Shown: positions 30,560-41,317, counted from the stretch's first letter. The stretch is 64,000 bases of DNA from Salinimonas marina (GCF_015644725.1 NZ_CP064795.1:3656501-3720500), one strand, 5' to 3'. Numbers and translations: made by a program. Notes: generated by a model not told the origin, from the letters alone.

Positions 30560-31254
30560 ATGTTTCGGTGGATAAGTGTTGTTGCTTTATTAATCATTTG
30601 CTTCCCCGCTCAGGCTTTCAAAGTTGAGCCGATGTCTGCTGAAATGCGACCTATTGGTAATAAATCGCAGATGTCGATGCGAATCGACAATACCTCCGAT
30701 AAACCGCTTACCGTAGAACTCTTTTCCTACTCAATGACTATGGATGCTTACGGTGAAGAAACCCGGGTGCCTGCGGATGATGAACTGCTGGTGATTCCCG
30801 CTACCGCGATTATCCCCCTGGTCGTTCACAATCGGTCATGCTTCGGTATTTAGGCGATCCGGGAATTACCGAATCGAAGGCCTACCGAGTCGCCATAAAA
30901 CAGGTGCAGGTGCACAGACAAAGCCAGCAAGTAGCGCAAATGGGGCTGTTATTTCAATTTAATACATTAATTAATGTCCGACCCAATAATACATCAGCAC
31001 AATTGACCGTTGAAAGTATTGATCAGCAAGATGGCGAATGGCTGGTTGCCATAGCAAATTCGGGTAATAGTTATGGACGTCTGACCGCCGCGCGATTAAA
31101 TATTTCGGATGGCGTAAATACAAAAATATTGAAGGGCCAAAAGATAAGCGAATATATAAAAGGAACGTTAGTGTTACCTAATTCAATCCGGTATTTTAAA
31201 ATGACGCCGTTAGTGGGTTTTAATATTGACAATACCTTGATAACCATCGAATAG
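30560..31254 (+). CDS. Periplasmic fimbrial chaperone 1 (frameshifted at 30814-30818)
   Basis: The restored 231-residue product is a PapD-like chaperone. A signal peptide ends at FPAQA, then FKVEPMSAEMRP starts the first Ig-like domain. The region after the five-C run reads PPGRSQSVMLRYLGDP once one C is added, which supplies the typical P-x-x-x-Q-x-(V/L)-R-(V/L/Y) strand. The C-terminal domain continues to 31254. Such chaperones complete pilin folds by donor-strand exchange in the periplasm. It precedes a second chaperone by 11 bases. Confidence 0.75.
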
Positions 31255-31265
31255 GATGAACAACA

Positions 31266-31955
31266 ATGAGGCCGTTCCAATGTTTAATTATTGTGGCTTT
31301 GTTTTATTGTCCTTTGTCAGCGGCGATAATATTAACGCCTACTGTGATGCCCTTAAATATTGATAAGGGCGGGTTTGCACAGTTTGTCATCACCAACAAT
31401 GCCACCGCGACGCTACCACTGGAAGTGTCGGTTCACCAGTTGTTATTTGAGCCAGACGGAAGCTACCAGTCTGCCACTGAGCCGGCCGCCACATTGATGG
31501 TGTTTCCTCCGGCGGCGATGATACACGCCGGTCAAAAACAGGCCTTCAGAGTGCAATGGAGCGGCGTCTCGGACTTACCGGCCTCGCAAAGTTTTTTTGT
31601 GCGTTTTGCGCATATTCAGTTAACCCCGGCCACGATGCCGGCAGGGCTGCGTCCCTCAGATACCGGGGTGAATATTCAAATCAACTACAATGCCTTATTG
31701 CATGTGTATTCGGATCGCCAGCGTGCCGATATTGTCTTACGGGTGGATGATGAAGGAAGTGCCAGGCTTACCAACCTTGGCGATCGGTTTACCTACACCA
31801 ACCGGTTAAATTTCGAAGCCATTGACTCAGAGATACAGTCGCAATTCGAGACTGTGGTGGGTGACCAGTTTATTGCGCCCTATACAACATTGGTTGTTGA
31901 TGCGGGCTTAACCCTTCCAGCCGGTGAATACCATGGACGCGAAATCGGATTCTAA
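31266..31955 (+). CDS. Periplasmic fimbrial chaperone 2
   Basis: The 229-residue product has a signal peptide (CLIIVALFYCPLSA) and a PapD-like fold: LTPTVMPLNIDKGGFAQFVITNNATATLPLEVSV in the first domain, MVFPPAAMIHAGQKQAFRVQW as the conserved subunit-binding strand, and NIQINYNALLHVY leading into the second domain. It differs clearly from chaperone 1, so each may serve different subunits. Its end overlaps the usher start by 23 bases. Confidence 0.78.
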   Translation: MRPFQCLIIVALFYCPLSAAIILTPTVMPLNIDKGGFAQFVITNNATATLPLEVSVHQLLFEPDGSYQSATEPAATLMVFPPAAMIHAGQKQAFRVQWSGVSDLPASQSFFVRFAHIQLTPATMPAGLRPSDTGVNIQINYNALLHVYSDRQRADIVLRVDDEGSARLTNLGDRFTYTNRLNFEAIDSEIQSQFETVVGDQFIAPYTTLVVDAGLTLPAGEYHGREIGF

Positions 31956-34433
31956 GAGTACTTCGAGTTGGTTTGGTTTTGTGCTGTTGGCTATGTGGGT
32001 GTCTACGTCATTCGAGTTATATGCGGCTGAAGTACCCGCCCGTCTGAACCCTACCGGCCGCGATATTGAACTGATTTCTTTATTGCGCATGAGTGACACC
32101 ATTCTGGGCGAGGCTCAGGTAACACTGACTGCTGAGGATGATATTTTGTTGCCCAAAGACAGCACCATCGTTCTGTTGGAAGAGGTGGTGATCCCCGAGG
32201 CGCTGAATATACTGCGAGCGGTGCCGGGTGAGATTCTGACGCCCTCGGATTTCAGGGCGGCCGGGTTGGATTTGATGTTTGATATGAGCAGCCTGGAATG
32301 CATCGTGACGGTGCCCGGCGAGGTCAGTCTGACCCGGTCTATTTCACTTATGGAACAAGCGGCCCAGGTCGACTATGTGAGCCCGGAGTTTTTCAGTGGA
32401 TTTGTTAATCTCAATCTTATCGGCAATGAAAATCAAACCTTGCTGGAACGCAATGAGCGGCAAAGTATTTATGGGGCCAGAATTGAGTCGGCAGTAAACA
32501 TTGGCCGGGCAAATTTTGAGTACGAAGCCATTTTTGAAAATTCCTCCCGCGACGATGCGCGCTACCAGCGCGAGGGCACCCGACTTAACCTTGATTTTCC
32601 GCACCAGGGCACCCGCCTGGTGGTGGGTGATATGTATAACCCGGGAGCCAGCTTTCAGGATGGCAGCGATATTTTAGGAGTCGGTATTACCCGGGATTTT
32701 ACGTTGATCCCTACCCGCAACGCACGGCCTACTGCCAGTCAGCAATTTACCTTACTGCGCGCTTCCCAGGTAGACGTGGTTATTGATGGCGTGGTGGTGC
32801 AGCGACTCAGTCTGGGCGCGGGCAGCTATGATTTAAGTGATATTCCGCTGGCCCAGGGCACCAACGATGTGCAGCTGGTGATCACCAACTCGGTAGGGCA
32901 ACGCGAGCTTATTCAGTTTTCTGTGGCCACCGGTAATGAACTACTGGCCGCCGGTGAGTTTGAATACAGCCTGATGTATGGGGTGCCCAGGGTGTTTGTT
33001 CAAAACGAGCTGGACTATCTGTTTGAAGAAAAAGTGTTGCATGGTTATTTTGAAGTTGGTCTGACCCCCTGGCTCACCGTAGGCATCAATGGTCAGCAAC
33101 GAGAACAGCTTCATCAACTCGGAGCCAGTATTTTATTCGCCTCTGGGGTGGGGGTGACCGAACTGGCGGCCGCGCGCAGTACCAACGCAATGAATCGTCA
33201 TGGTGAAGCCTATCGGTTGGCCTTCGATGCCCTGTTTGACCGCAACAGTGTGTGGCAGCCGCAGTTCAGCTTGGTATATGAATATCGCGCCTCAGACTTT
33301 GTTGGTATTAATCATGTGCAGCGCGAGCCTGTGCTGGATATTGAACCTTTGTTTAATACCACCAACCATTTTATTTCGGCATTCGGTTCGTTGCAGCTTA
33401 GTGAACAGTTACGGGGGCGGTGAGCTTTAATTACCGCAAAGGTGAAGAGAACCACGATGAGGTCTGGATCCTGAGCCCAGGGTTATCCGGAAACTTCTTT
33501 AGTACCCCCGCAACCTGGAGCGCCCGGGTTAATTTTCAGCATAATCGCAGCGGCGATCATGAATGGGGCGTGGGGCTCACCTTAAGCTGGCCGTTTAGTC
33601 AGGCCACCCGTACCGTGGGCCGTTATAACAGCCGCGAGGACGAGCTTAGGGTTGAAACCACCTATCAACAGCACATCGGCAATACTGGCGGTATTTCTGC
33701 TTACGCAGGGGTTACCCACAATCGTGACACGGATGCAGAGATTGATGCGGGAGTTAACTATGCGGCTAACCGTTTTCAGGTTATTGCTGACCATGGCACG
33801 CGTTTACAAAGCTTCAGTGAAGAGCTAAGAACGCACAATACCCGGGTAGAGCTGAGCAGTTCACTGGCGTTTGCCGGTAACCAGTGGGCGGTTGGCCGGC
33901 CGATACGTGAAGCGTTTGCAATTGTGTCTAAACACCCGAGCCTGCGAGAAAATCGATTAGCCATAGCGCCCACCGCTGATGGCGACCATGCAAGGGTATT
34001 CAGTTATGGCAAAGCGGCAGTAGTGGTGCCTGATCTGGTGGCTTACAGTCAGCAGCTAATTGACTTTGATGTGCAGAATTTACCGCCCGGCTACGACCTG
34101 GGCGACGGCGCCTTCTGGCTTAATCCGGGCTATCGCCGGGGTTATCAGCTCAAAGTGGGCTCCGACTCAGTATTAACCGTGATTGGAAAATTGCTCAACA
34201 GCGGGTCCGAGACACCGCTGGCACTGGTTGCAGGCGTGGCCAGTTATCTGGGAGAGGCGCCCCAGGCTGAGGTGGAGTTTTTCACCAACCGAAATGGGGT
34301 GTTTGCCTTGTCCGGGTTAAGACCGGGACGCTATCAGTTGACGCTGGATACGGCCGAACAGCAAACGGTAGAAATTCGCTTAGAAGAAAACAGCACTACC
34401 CTGATTCGTCTTGGAGAACTTTATGTGGACTAA
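31933..34433 (+). CDS. Fimbrial outer membrane usher (frameshifted at 33413-33417)
   Basis: Two frames restore an usher of about 833 residues. A signal peptide (GFVLLAMWVSTSFELYA) is followed by a short N-terminal domain, then the beta-barrel with usher hallmarks LVVGDMYNPGASFQDG, GVGITRD, a plug-like strand VDVVIDGVVVQRLSLGAGSYDLSDIPL and TNDVQLVITNSVGQRE. After the five-G run (one more G gives LRGAVSFNYRKGEE) the barrel continues, and the C-terminal domains end in TTLIRLGELYVD. It exports and assembles chaperone-bound subunits. The N-terminal domain does not look like classical PapC/FimD. The ATG at 31933 was chosen over the GTG at 31924. Confidence 0.8.
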
Positions 34434-35304
34434 AACGAGTTGTCTGGGCCTATGTCTTATCATTCTGATGTTACCGCTGCCTGCTATGGCCGCCTGTGAG
34501 TTTGGGCCATTGCACCTGGAGCCGGTAGGCGGTCAAAATCGCTACGATCTGTTTGCACCGGGGCCATTTAGTCTGATTACGGTGTTTCGGGTGCGCAGTA
34601 CGATTGTGGGGTCGGGGTGCGAGGTCGAGGTCATCCTTAATCTGGATGGCGGAGAGCCCGCGTTAACGGGGCCTGAGGCACAGCGCCTGCATTTTGAATG
34701 GACGGGGGTCAAAGGCTATCGCCAGGCTAACAGCTGGAAAGTGATACTCAGTGAGCTGCACCCTGAAGCTCTGGTGCAGATGCGCTACGGGGCTGGTCAG
34801 TGGTTGCCGGCCGGTAATTATACCGGCGCGCTGAGCGCACATTTCAATAAACCCGATGTGGCTGCGGCTTATCTGCTGCCGCCAGACTCTATGGAGGTAA
34901 ACGTGTGGGTGCCGCCGGTCTCAAAAATCCAGTTTTATGGGCTAAGTCAGCAGCATTATGACCTGGACATGGGAGTATTACACAGCAATAAAGTGATAAA
35001 TTCGGCGCCAAAACTCTGGATTCAAAGCAATGCTGCTTACCGGGTGGTGCTGAAATCACAATATCAGGGCAGATTACGCCATCAATCAGATGACAGCCGC
35101 TGGGATATTCCTTATGATACATTGTTCAATAATCGTACAGTTGATTTGCGACAGTCCAATGCGGCATTGTCTTTTTTATCCGCATCGTCAGGCCATAGCG
35201 TGCCGCTACAACTGACTATTGGAGACACTCACAACCGCCCGGCAGGAAGATACCAGGATACGCTGTATATCTCCATAGAGCCGCTTCTATCCTCACCCCC
35301 GTAA
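34423..35304 (+). CDS. Two-domain fimbrial tip protein (spore coat U-like)
   Basis: The 293-residue product has a signal peptide (LGLCLIILMLPLPAMA). Residues about 25-170 form a distinct N-terminal domain with two Cys (ACEFG and GSGCEVEV). The C-terminal 120 residues resemble a spore-coat-U pilin domain: SNAAYRVVLKSQYQGRL, IPYDTLFNN, VPLQLTIGD and AGRYQDTLYISIEP. This receptor-plus-pilin layout fits a tip adhesin. The ATG at 34423 overlaps the usher end by 11 bases and has GGAG upstream. Ligand is unknown. Confidence 0.72.
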   Translation: MWTKTSCLGLCLIILMLPLPAMAACEFGPLHLEPVGGQNRYDLFAPGPFSLITVFRVRSTIVGSGCEVEVILNLDGGEPALTGPEAQRLHFEWTGVKGYRQANSWKVILSELHPEALVQMRYGAGQWLPAGNYTGALSAHFNKPDVAAAYLLPPDSMEVNVWVPPVSKIQFYGLSQQHYDLDMGVLHSNKVINSAPKLWIQSNAAYRVVLKSQYQGRLRHQSDDSRWDIPYDTLFNNRTVDLRQSNAALSFLSASSGHSVPLQLTIGDTHNRPAGRYQDTLYISIEPLLSSPP

Positions 35305-35536
35305 CACGCCGGGATAGCAGATAAAAAACATAACATTGGGAAACAGACCGTGATCTACCTGATTAAATGCGAAAAATCTAATCTATATCACTATAAGGAG
35401 AGCCAATAGCTCAGCACCTGCAAATGTTTTGGAAGTAACACCGAAAAGAGAGCAAAAGGGCACTATACCCATTTATAACAACCACAGGATTAGTGCAGGT
35501 TTAACACGTAATCTAATTAATACAATAGGATTGGTT

Positions 35537-36259
35537 ATGTTAGGCGAGATACAAAAAAAGGAAATGGACACAAATATCCTGCTTATTGGCGAGTGCAGTA
35601 TTCAAAATCAATTTATCCAACGTGAGCTGGAGAAAAGCAAACGCTTCAAAATACTTCGAAAGAGTCTTTCTCAAATCAGGGTAGCCACGCCGGTGGTGCC
35701 GTACACGCAGATAGTGGTTGCAAACACAGTACTGACCGACCGTGACTGTTTTGACTTTATTGTAAAGCAGGTCCCGGATATCGATTTGGTGGTTTATGAT
35801 GTGCCCCTCGATATCGCTGAGCTGGTCCTGTTTTATTGTCCCAGTCTGAAAGGGGTTTTGCATGACAATGCGCCGATTGAGCATCTCAGTCGTTGTATTG
35901 AAGCGGTGCAAAATGGTGAATACTGGCTGCCCCGAAAGGTCATGGCTAAGATGCTGTTAGATTACAAGCCTTATGTACTAAGCTTACAGGAAGTAAACCA
36001 CAACAGTTTAACCAAACGTGAAAAACAAATCTTAGACCGACTGGTAAAAGGATTGTCTAACCTGGAGATTGCCGAAGAGTTGTTTGTCGCTGAAAGTACA
36101 GTAAAGACACATATCTACAAGCTGTACAAAAAGCTGAATGTCTGTTGCCGCAAAGAAGCGATTCAAAAATTCAGTCATCTGCGCGCAAAAAAGCCAATCG
36201 TGACTGCTGCCCGGTTGAATGGCTCTCCCGGCAAATTGAATAACACCCAGTTGAACTGA
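35537..36259 (+). CDS. LuxR/CsgD-type transcription regulator
   Basis: The 240-residue product has a receiver-like N-terminal domain (TNILLIGECSIQNQFIQREL) without the full phospho-acceptor set, and a C-terminal LuxR helix-turn-helix at about 158-215 (LTKREKQILDRLVKGLSNLEIAEELFVAESTVKTH). The interdomain motif YWLPR at 129-133 is close to the W-[FLM]-[TS]-R cyclic-di-GMP motif of VpsT and the YFTR of CsgD. The ATG at 35537 has AGGA at good spacing; a TTG at 35429 and an ATG at 35564 are alternatives. Its place after the fimbrial operon suggests it controls it. Confidence 0.8.
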   Translation: MLGEIQKKEMDTNILLIGECSIQNQFIQRELEKSKRFKILRKSLSQIRVATPVVPYTQIVVANTVLTDRDCFDFIVKQVPDIDLVVYDVPLDIAELVLFYCPSLKGVLHDNAPIEHLSRCIEAVQNGEYWLPRKVMAKMLLDYKPYVLSLQEVNHNSLTKREKQILDRLVKGLSNLEIAEELFVAESTVKTHIYKLYKKLNVCCRKEAIQKFSHLRAKKPIVTAARLNGSPGKLNNTQLN

Positions 36260-36722
36260 CCTGTATTAAGTCTCAGCCGTACAGTGGAGTGTACTTACCT
36301 CCAGAGGAACGGAATTCCTCTAAAAACCTTCATTCCTTCTCCTCGTTAACGCTTTTTACCCACACTTTTTTGTCGCTACACCAATCCCTTTTCGACCCAG
36401 GATCCTGACCCTAGAGCGTGATTATGGAGCGTACCCCAGAGATAGTAACCCGTTATATCCCCCTGATCCGTTTGGGGGCCAGACTCAGCCGCTCATCAGT
36501 CACCAGGTGGTTAGTGCGAAAACCAGGCAGGGGTTATCGGCTTATGGTATAGGCTAAAAGAGCATTGCCGGACTCACCGCCACTAAGGTAAAGGTTTTGA
36601 TAAATAAATTATTAACCCAGAATTTTTGCTGGTCTGGCGTACCATCAGCTAGCGAGTAACCGCATCCGCTCAGGACCACAAGGCCCGACCGAATGCGGTT
36701 GAAGAAGGAAACAGTGTGCGGC
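36260..36722. other. Intergenic region between the regulator and mnmE
   Basis: No recognisable gene is seen in these 463 bases. Hairpins are present: AGAGGAA/TTCCTCT near 36303-36320, CCCCC/GGGGG near 36463-36480 and AACCGCAT/ATGCGGTT near 36658-36700; none has a clear T tract. A 42-codon frame at 36424-36552 is present but unsupported. Confidence 0.5.
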
Positions 36723-38108
36723 TTATTTGCCGATACAAAATGAAGAGAATATCTGACCCAGCAGATCATCCGAGGTAAATTCACCGGTAATTTCGGTCAG
36801 GGCCTGATGGGCCAGCCGTAATTCTTCAGCCAGAAGTTCTCCGGCCTGGCTGTTGTGAAGCTGGTCCTGCCCACTATCAATATGAGCGGCTGCCTGGGCC
36901 AACGCATCCAGGTGCCGGCGGCGGGCGATAAACTGGCCCTCGGTGGTCGTGTCCAGCCCCATGCTTACGGCCAGATGTTCCCGTAGCTGAGCAACGCCGT
37001 CTCCGGTTTGGGCAGACAGCCCCACTACAGTCACGTCACCATGCTCTGTAGTAAGTACTTGCTCACCTATTGTCTCACCCGATAAGTCGGCTTTATTGCG
37101 AACCACCGTGGTAGGGATATTGGCCGGTAAACGGGCCATAAATTCTGGCCAGATGCTGTAGGGATCCACAACCTGGGTTTGCGTACTGTCGACCACAAAT
37201 AACACCCGGTCTGCCTGGGCGATAGCCTGCCAGGCCCGCTCAATACCGATTTGTTCCACCTTATCCGGGCTTTCTCGTAGACCGGCGGTATCGATGATAT
37301 GCACCGGCATGCCATTGATATGAATATGCTCTGTTAGAACATCGCGGGTGGTGCCCGCCACTTCGGTCACAATTGCGCTGTCCTTGCCGGCCAGGGCGTT
37401 AAGCAAGCTGGACTTACCGGCATTAGGACGCCCTGCAATCACCACCTGCATACCCTCACGAAGCAGGGTGCCTTGTTTGGCTTCGGCCTGTACCTTTGCC
37501 AGCGAGATGATGATGGCTTCTAAGTCGCCGGCCACTTTGCCATCCGATAAAAAATCAATTTCTTCATCAGGAAAATCAATGGCGGCCTCGACGTACATGC
37601 GCAGATGTACGATCTGATCGGATAACAGACTAATGGCATCCGAAAACTCCCCCTGCAATGAACGTAGCGCACTGCGGGCTGCCTGCTGGGAGCTGGCATC
37701 AATCAGGTCGGCTATCGCTTCGGCCTGAGCCAGGTCGAGCTTATCGTTCATAAATGCCTGTTCGCTAAACTCGCCGGGCCGGGCAAGCCGTACCCCGGGG
37801 GTCTTTAACACCGCATCAATCAACATATCCATGACGATTTGCCCGCCATGTCCCTGAAGTTCTAATACATCTTCACCCGTAAAGGAATTCGGCCCTTTAA
37901 AATAAAGCGCGATACCCTGGTCGATGATATGACCTTCAGCATCATGAAACGGCGTGTAAGTCGCCATACGCGGCGCAAGAGAGGAGGGCACGATAGCTTT
38001 GGCTACGGCCATAACCTTAGGCCCTGAGACCCGTACGATGCCCACACCGCCACGTCCCGGGGCGGTAGCCTGGGCAACGATAGTTTCATTGAAGGAGGTT
38101 TGCTGCAT
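36723..38108 (-). CDS. mnmE: tRNA modification GTPase MnmE
   Basis: The 461-residue GTPase begins [21 protein letters not shown] (tetrahydrofolate-binding N-domain). It has the G1 motif [13 protein letters not shown], the G3 motif [13 protein letters not shown], the G4 motif NKADL and the family's C-terminal CIGK with the catalytic Cys. It partners MnmG to modify wobble uridine. It ends the rpmH-side block and lies 5 bases after yajQ. Confidence 0.97.
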   Translation of the reverse strand: MQQTSFNETIVAQATAPGRGGVGIVRVSGPKVMAVAKAIVPSSLAPRMATYTPFHDAEGHIIDQGIALYFKGPNSFTGEDVLELQGHGGQIVMDMLIDAVLKTPGVRLARPGEFSEQAFMNDKLDLAQAEAIADLIDASSQQAARSALRSLQGEFSDAISLLSDQIVHLRMYVEAAIDFPDEEIDFLSDGKVAGDLEAIIISLAKVQAEAKQGTLLREGMQVVIAGRPNAGKSSLLNALAGKDSAIVTEVAGTTRDVLTEHIHINGMPVHIIDTAGLRESPDKVEQIGIERAWQAIAQADRVLFVVDSTQTQVVDPYSIWPEFMARLPANIPTTVVRNKADLSGETIGEQVLTTEHGDVTVVGLSAQTGDGVAQLREHLAVSMGLDTTTEGQFIARRRHLDALAQAAAHIDSGQDQLHNSQAGELLAEELRLAHQALTEITGEFTSDDLLGQIFSSFCIGK

Positions 38109-38113
38109 AACAA

Positions 38114-38596
38114 CTAGTCGCGAAAATTAGTAAACTGAAACGGCTGACCAAAGTCTTCGGCCTTAATCAGGGCGATGGCTTGTTGTAAGTCATCCCGCTT
38201 TTTACCGGTGACCCTGAGCTGCTCGCCCTGAATCGAAGCCTGGACTTTCAATTTGGCATCTTTCAAAGCTTTTATCACTTTTTTGGCGACCGGCTGTTCA
38301 ATACCTTGCTTAAATACAATGTGCTGACGGCAGGTGCGGCCGTGCTGGTCCATTGGTTTTACTTCCAGCGCAGAAGTATCCAGATTGCGTTTGGCACAGG
38401 CGCCGCGGAACATCGAGTCCATTTGCTGCAGCTGAAACTCAGCCTGCGCGGTCATCAGGACCGACTCATCTTTGTATTCAAAGCTGGCATCCACATCCCG
38501 AAAATCAAAGCGGGTGGCCAGTTCTTTATTGGCATTGTTGGTGGCGTTACGCACCTCTTCCATATTTATCTCAGATACCACATCAAATGAAGGCAT
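38114..38596 (-). CDS. yajQ: YajQ family nucleotide-binding protein
   Basis: The 160-residue product starts [21 protein letters not shown] and ends [17 protein letters not shown], both hallmarks of YajQ. The family has two RNP-like folds, binds nucleic acids and nucleotides, and has been reported to bind cyclic di-GMP in some species. It lies between yidC and mnmE. This block usually runs yidC-mnmE directly, so yajQ may be a lineage-specific insertion. Confidence 0.93.
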   Translation of the reverse strand: MPSFDVVSEINMEEVRNATNNANKELATRFDFRDVDASFEYKDESVLMTAQAEFQLQQMDSMFRGACAKRNLDTSALEVKPMDQHGRTCRQHIVFKQGIEQPVAKKVIKALKDAKLKVQASIQGEQLRVTGKKRDDLQQAIALIKAEDFGQPFQFTNFRD

Positions 38597-38648
38597 AGTG
38601 TTGCTCCTTAAGACAAATCAGCCCGCAAACGCGGGCTGATGTTAGTAG

Positions 38649-40312
38649 TTATTTGGTTTTAAGACCGCGTTTTTCCATCGAGGCGTATATCACTTTCGCC
38701 TGAATCAGCGTGATGATATTACTCACCAGCCAGTACAGTACCAGACCGGCCGGGAACCACAGGAAGAACACACTCATGGCCACGGGCATAAACTGCATGA
38801 TTTTCTGCTGCATGGGGTCGGTCACCGTGGTGGGCTGCAGCTTTTGCAGCAACCACATGCTGGCGCCGGTAAGCACTGGCAGCACAAAGTAGGGGTCTTT
38901 GGTAGATAAATCCGTGATCCACAATACAAAGTCAGCATGACGCAATTCCACACTTTCCAGCAGTACCCAGTAAAGGGCCAGGAAGATAGGCATTTGCAGC
39001 AGCAGTGGTAAGCAACCACCCATGGGGTTTACTTTTTCTTTTTTGTACAGCTCCATCATCGCCTGAGACATCTTTTGGCGGTCATCGCCAAAACGCTGTT
39101 TTAGCTGCTGCATTTTGGGCGCAAGATTACGCAGACGCGCCATCGACTCATACTGTTTCTTCGTTAGCGGATACATAATCCCCTTAACGACAACGGTGAT
39201 CAGAATAATCGCCACGCCCCAGTTACCCACCAGGCTATGCAAGAACTTCAGTAAGCTGAATAATGGCTGCGATATCCAGAACAAGATCCCGTAATCCACC
39301 GTTAAATCCAGCCCCGAGCCATGCCGGCCAGAATCTCCTGGTCTTTGGGGCCCATATACAGGTTGGCGGAAATTGTGGCGCTGTCGCCTGCCGGAACCGC
39401 TACTGGCTGGCCTTTAAAACCAATAATCGCAAACTGGTTAGCCGACAACTTTGAATAAACCTCGTTTTTCTGATCCTGCGGCGGTACCCAGGCGGAAACA
39501 AAGTAATGTTCGAGCATGCCGACCCAACCTGCCACAGTAGAAATGTTCAGGTTGTCATCTTCGATATCATCAAAGGTATACTTTTCATAGCTATCGTTAT
39601 CGGTACCATAAGCCGCGCCACGATAAGTCGGCATAAACATATTGCCGCCATCAGGCACCACGGTGGTTTGTTTTAACTGACCAAACTGCTGCATGCTAAC
39701 GGCCTTACCAGTATTATTGGCAACCTGATAATTTACCGAAACATCATGTGAACCCTGCTCAAAAACAAAGGTCTTGGTAACAGTTAAACCTTCAGCACTT
39801 TGCCATACCAGCGGTACTTCCAGTGTGTCTCCGGTCAGTTCGTAGGTGGTCTGCTCGGTGGCATAGCGCGGACGTCCCTTACCATTGCTATCAGGGCCAT
39901 CCCGGCCAATCAAACCACTTTGGGCCACATACAGACCATTTTGCGGGCGCAACAGGCTATAGGTTTCTTCAGAGCCCTGAGTTACCGGAAAGTCCTGCAA
40001 GTTGGCTGACACAACGTCACCACCCAAAAGATCGATACTAACTTTTAAAGCATCGGTTTGTACCTGTACCAGACGGTTTTGATTCTGTTGCGGCACGGCT
40101 GCCATGCCGGGTACATCACCGCTGCTACTGGGCATATCTGCTCCATTAGCCTCGATACTGGCAGACGGGATACCATTATCCTGCTGCTGGGCTGATTGTT
40201 CAGATTGAACTGGCTGTACGGGTTGAGGCCCATAATCTTTCTGCCACTGTTGCCACAGCAGAAAACTGACCAAAGCCAGGCCAATTAACAAAAAACTACG
40301 TTGCGATTCCAT
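38649..40312 (-). CDS. yidC: Membrane protein insertase YidC (frameshifted at 39312-39315)
   Basis: The restored product is about 554 residues. The N-terminal part ([23 protein letters not shown]) is the first membrane helix, followed by the large periplasmic beta domain. After a four-C run on the plus strand the frame shifts. One more base gives [21 protein letters not shown], the normal family sequence, and the C-terminal core helices follow with [21 protein letters not shown]. YidC inserts and folds inner-membrane proteins, including the ATP synthase c subunit. The gene is essential in relatives, so a real knockout is unlikely. Confidence 0.93.
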
Positions 40313-40322
40313 AGAGGTCTCT

Positions 40323-40592
40323 TTATTTTGAGTGTTTAGTGTCGTGTTTTTCAGGTACCGGATCATAACCACCCGGATGCAAAGGGTGGCATTTTATAAT
40401 GCGTTTACACGATAACCAACCGCCAATTACAAAACCATGTGTTTTTAAGGCATCAATTGCATAAAACGAACAGGTAGGATGAAACCGGCATCGTTGCCCC
40501 AACATCGGGGAAATACACCACTGATAAAATTTGATAAGCGCCAGCGGCAAAAAGATTGCTATTTTGCGCAGCGTTTGGTTAGTTTTTTCCAT
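40323..40592 (-). CDS. yidD: Membrane protein insertion efficiency factor YidD
   Basis: The 89-residue product has the YidD core: [35 protein letters not shown] with conserved cysteines, and [25 protein letters not shown]. It is a small peripheral inner-membrane protein that helps YidC-dependent insertion. The start overlaps the end of rnpA, and it lies 10 bases before yidC. Confidence 0.94.
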   Translation of the reverse strand: MEKTNQTLRKIAIFLPLALIKFYQWCISPMLGQRCRFHPTCSFYAIDALKTHGFVIGGWLSCKRIIKCHPLHPGGYDPVPEKHDTKHSK

Positions 40593-40915
40593 TGCTTATC
40601 AAGCGTGGCGAACACTTCCTCATTTGAAAGTTTATCTGCACCAGATTTTCCCACAACAATAATGTCAACATTAGGTAACTTGTCTTTGCGATGACGAAAA
40701 CTTTCACGAATTAACCGTTTCAAACGATTTCTATCATGAGCTTTACGTACCCGTTTTTTAGACAATGTTATGCCCAGTCGAGGTGCATCGAGTTGATTAG
40801 GTCTGGCAAGAAGCGTAAAGGAAGGGGATACCGCTGGTATTGCGTTTTCAAACACAAATGTAAAGTGGGAGGGAGTTAACAGCCGTAACTCCCTGGAAAA
40901 TTGATTTTCACCCAC
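40559..40915 (-). CDS. rnpA: Ribonuclease P protein component
   Basis: The protein part of RNase P, which cleaves tRNA leaders. The core has [17 protein letters not shown], the [32 protein letters not shown] motif, and [18 protein letters not shown] at 40915 ([10 protein letters not shown]) gives 118 residues, matching the family's usual 119; E. coli rnpA also starts with GTG. The frame continues upstream to 40966, but that would add 17 atypical residues. It follows rpmH closely. Confidence 0.92.
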   Translation of the reverse strand: MGENQFSRELRLLTPSHFTFVFENAIPAVSPSFTLLARPNQLDAPRLGITLSKKRVRKAHDRNRLKRLIRESFRHRKDKLPNVDIIVVGKSGADKLSNEEVFATLDKQWKKLTKRCAK

Positions 40916-40934
40916 TTTAGGATTATTTCTTTTA

Positions 40935-41069
40935 TTAAGCAGAAAGGCGAGCGCGGCCTTTTGCACGGCGAGCCGCTAGTACTTTACGACCATTTTTGGT
41001 CGCCATACGAGCACGGAAACCGTGTGAACGCTTGCGCTTTAAGTTGCTCGGTTGAAATGTTCTTTTCAT
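40935..41069 (-). CDS. rpmH: 50S ribosomal protein L34
   Basis: A 44-residue frame starts [19 protein letters not shown] and continues with [20 protein letters not shown], the highly conserved L34 sequence. It leads the rpmH-rnpA-yidD-yidC operon and is divergent from dnaA. The start is ATG at 41069, and a strong promoter lies at 41187-41215. Confidence 0.97.
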   Translation of the reverse strand: MKRTFQPSNLKRKRSHGFRARMATKNGRKVLAARRAKGRARLSA

Positions 41070-41186
41070 GACCAAAGTCTCACTTATTTAGTTAAAACAC
41101 AGGCGGTATTGAAATAACGAAGACAGCAGACCAAAGTCTTTTACGTCGTTAGGTAACTAACACAGCCCATCCAAAAAGGATGCCGA

Positions 41187-41215
41187 ATTCTAGAGATCTC
41201 GTGGCCTCCTGTCAA
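41187..41215 (-). promoter_or_regulatory. Strong sigma-70 promoter of rpmH
   Basis: On the minus strand TTGACA (exact) and TAGAAT (one mismatch) are separated by 17 bases. The leader to rpmH would be about 110 bases. Confidence 0.75.
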
Positions 41216-41317
41216 TGTATAATGACGGAATAGACAACATTATTTGGTTATTTTTTCGCTAGTGGTGTTAACCCGAATCAAAAAAAGGCTATAACCGGGA
41301 CATGCACGGCAAAAGAT

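Noticed and set aside
33420..34433. Independent 337-residue gene after the usher
   Set aside because: It has no signal peptide or start context and is the C-terminal half of the usher barrel.
36424..36552. 42-codon frame ending in GRGYRLMV, like a winged-helix end
   Set aside because: Too short for any regulator domain, no ribosome binding site, and the likeness is only a few residues.
40559..40966. Longer rnpA starting at 40966
   Set aside because: The extra 17 residues do not fit the family, while GTG 40915 gives the usual length.
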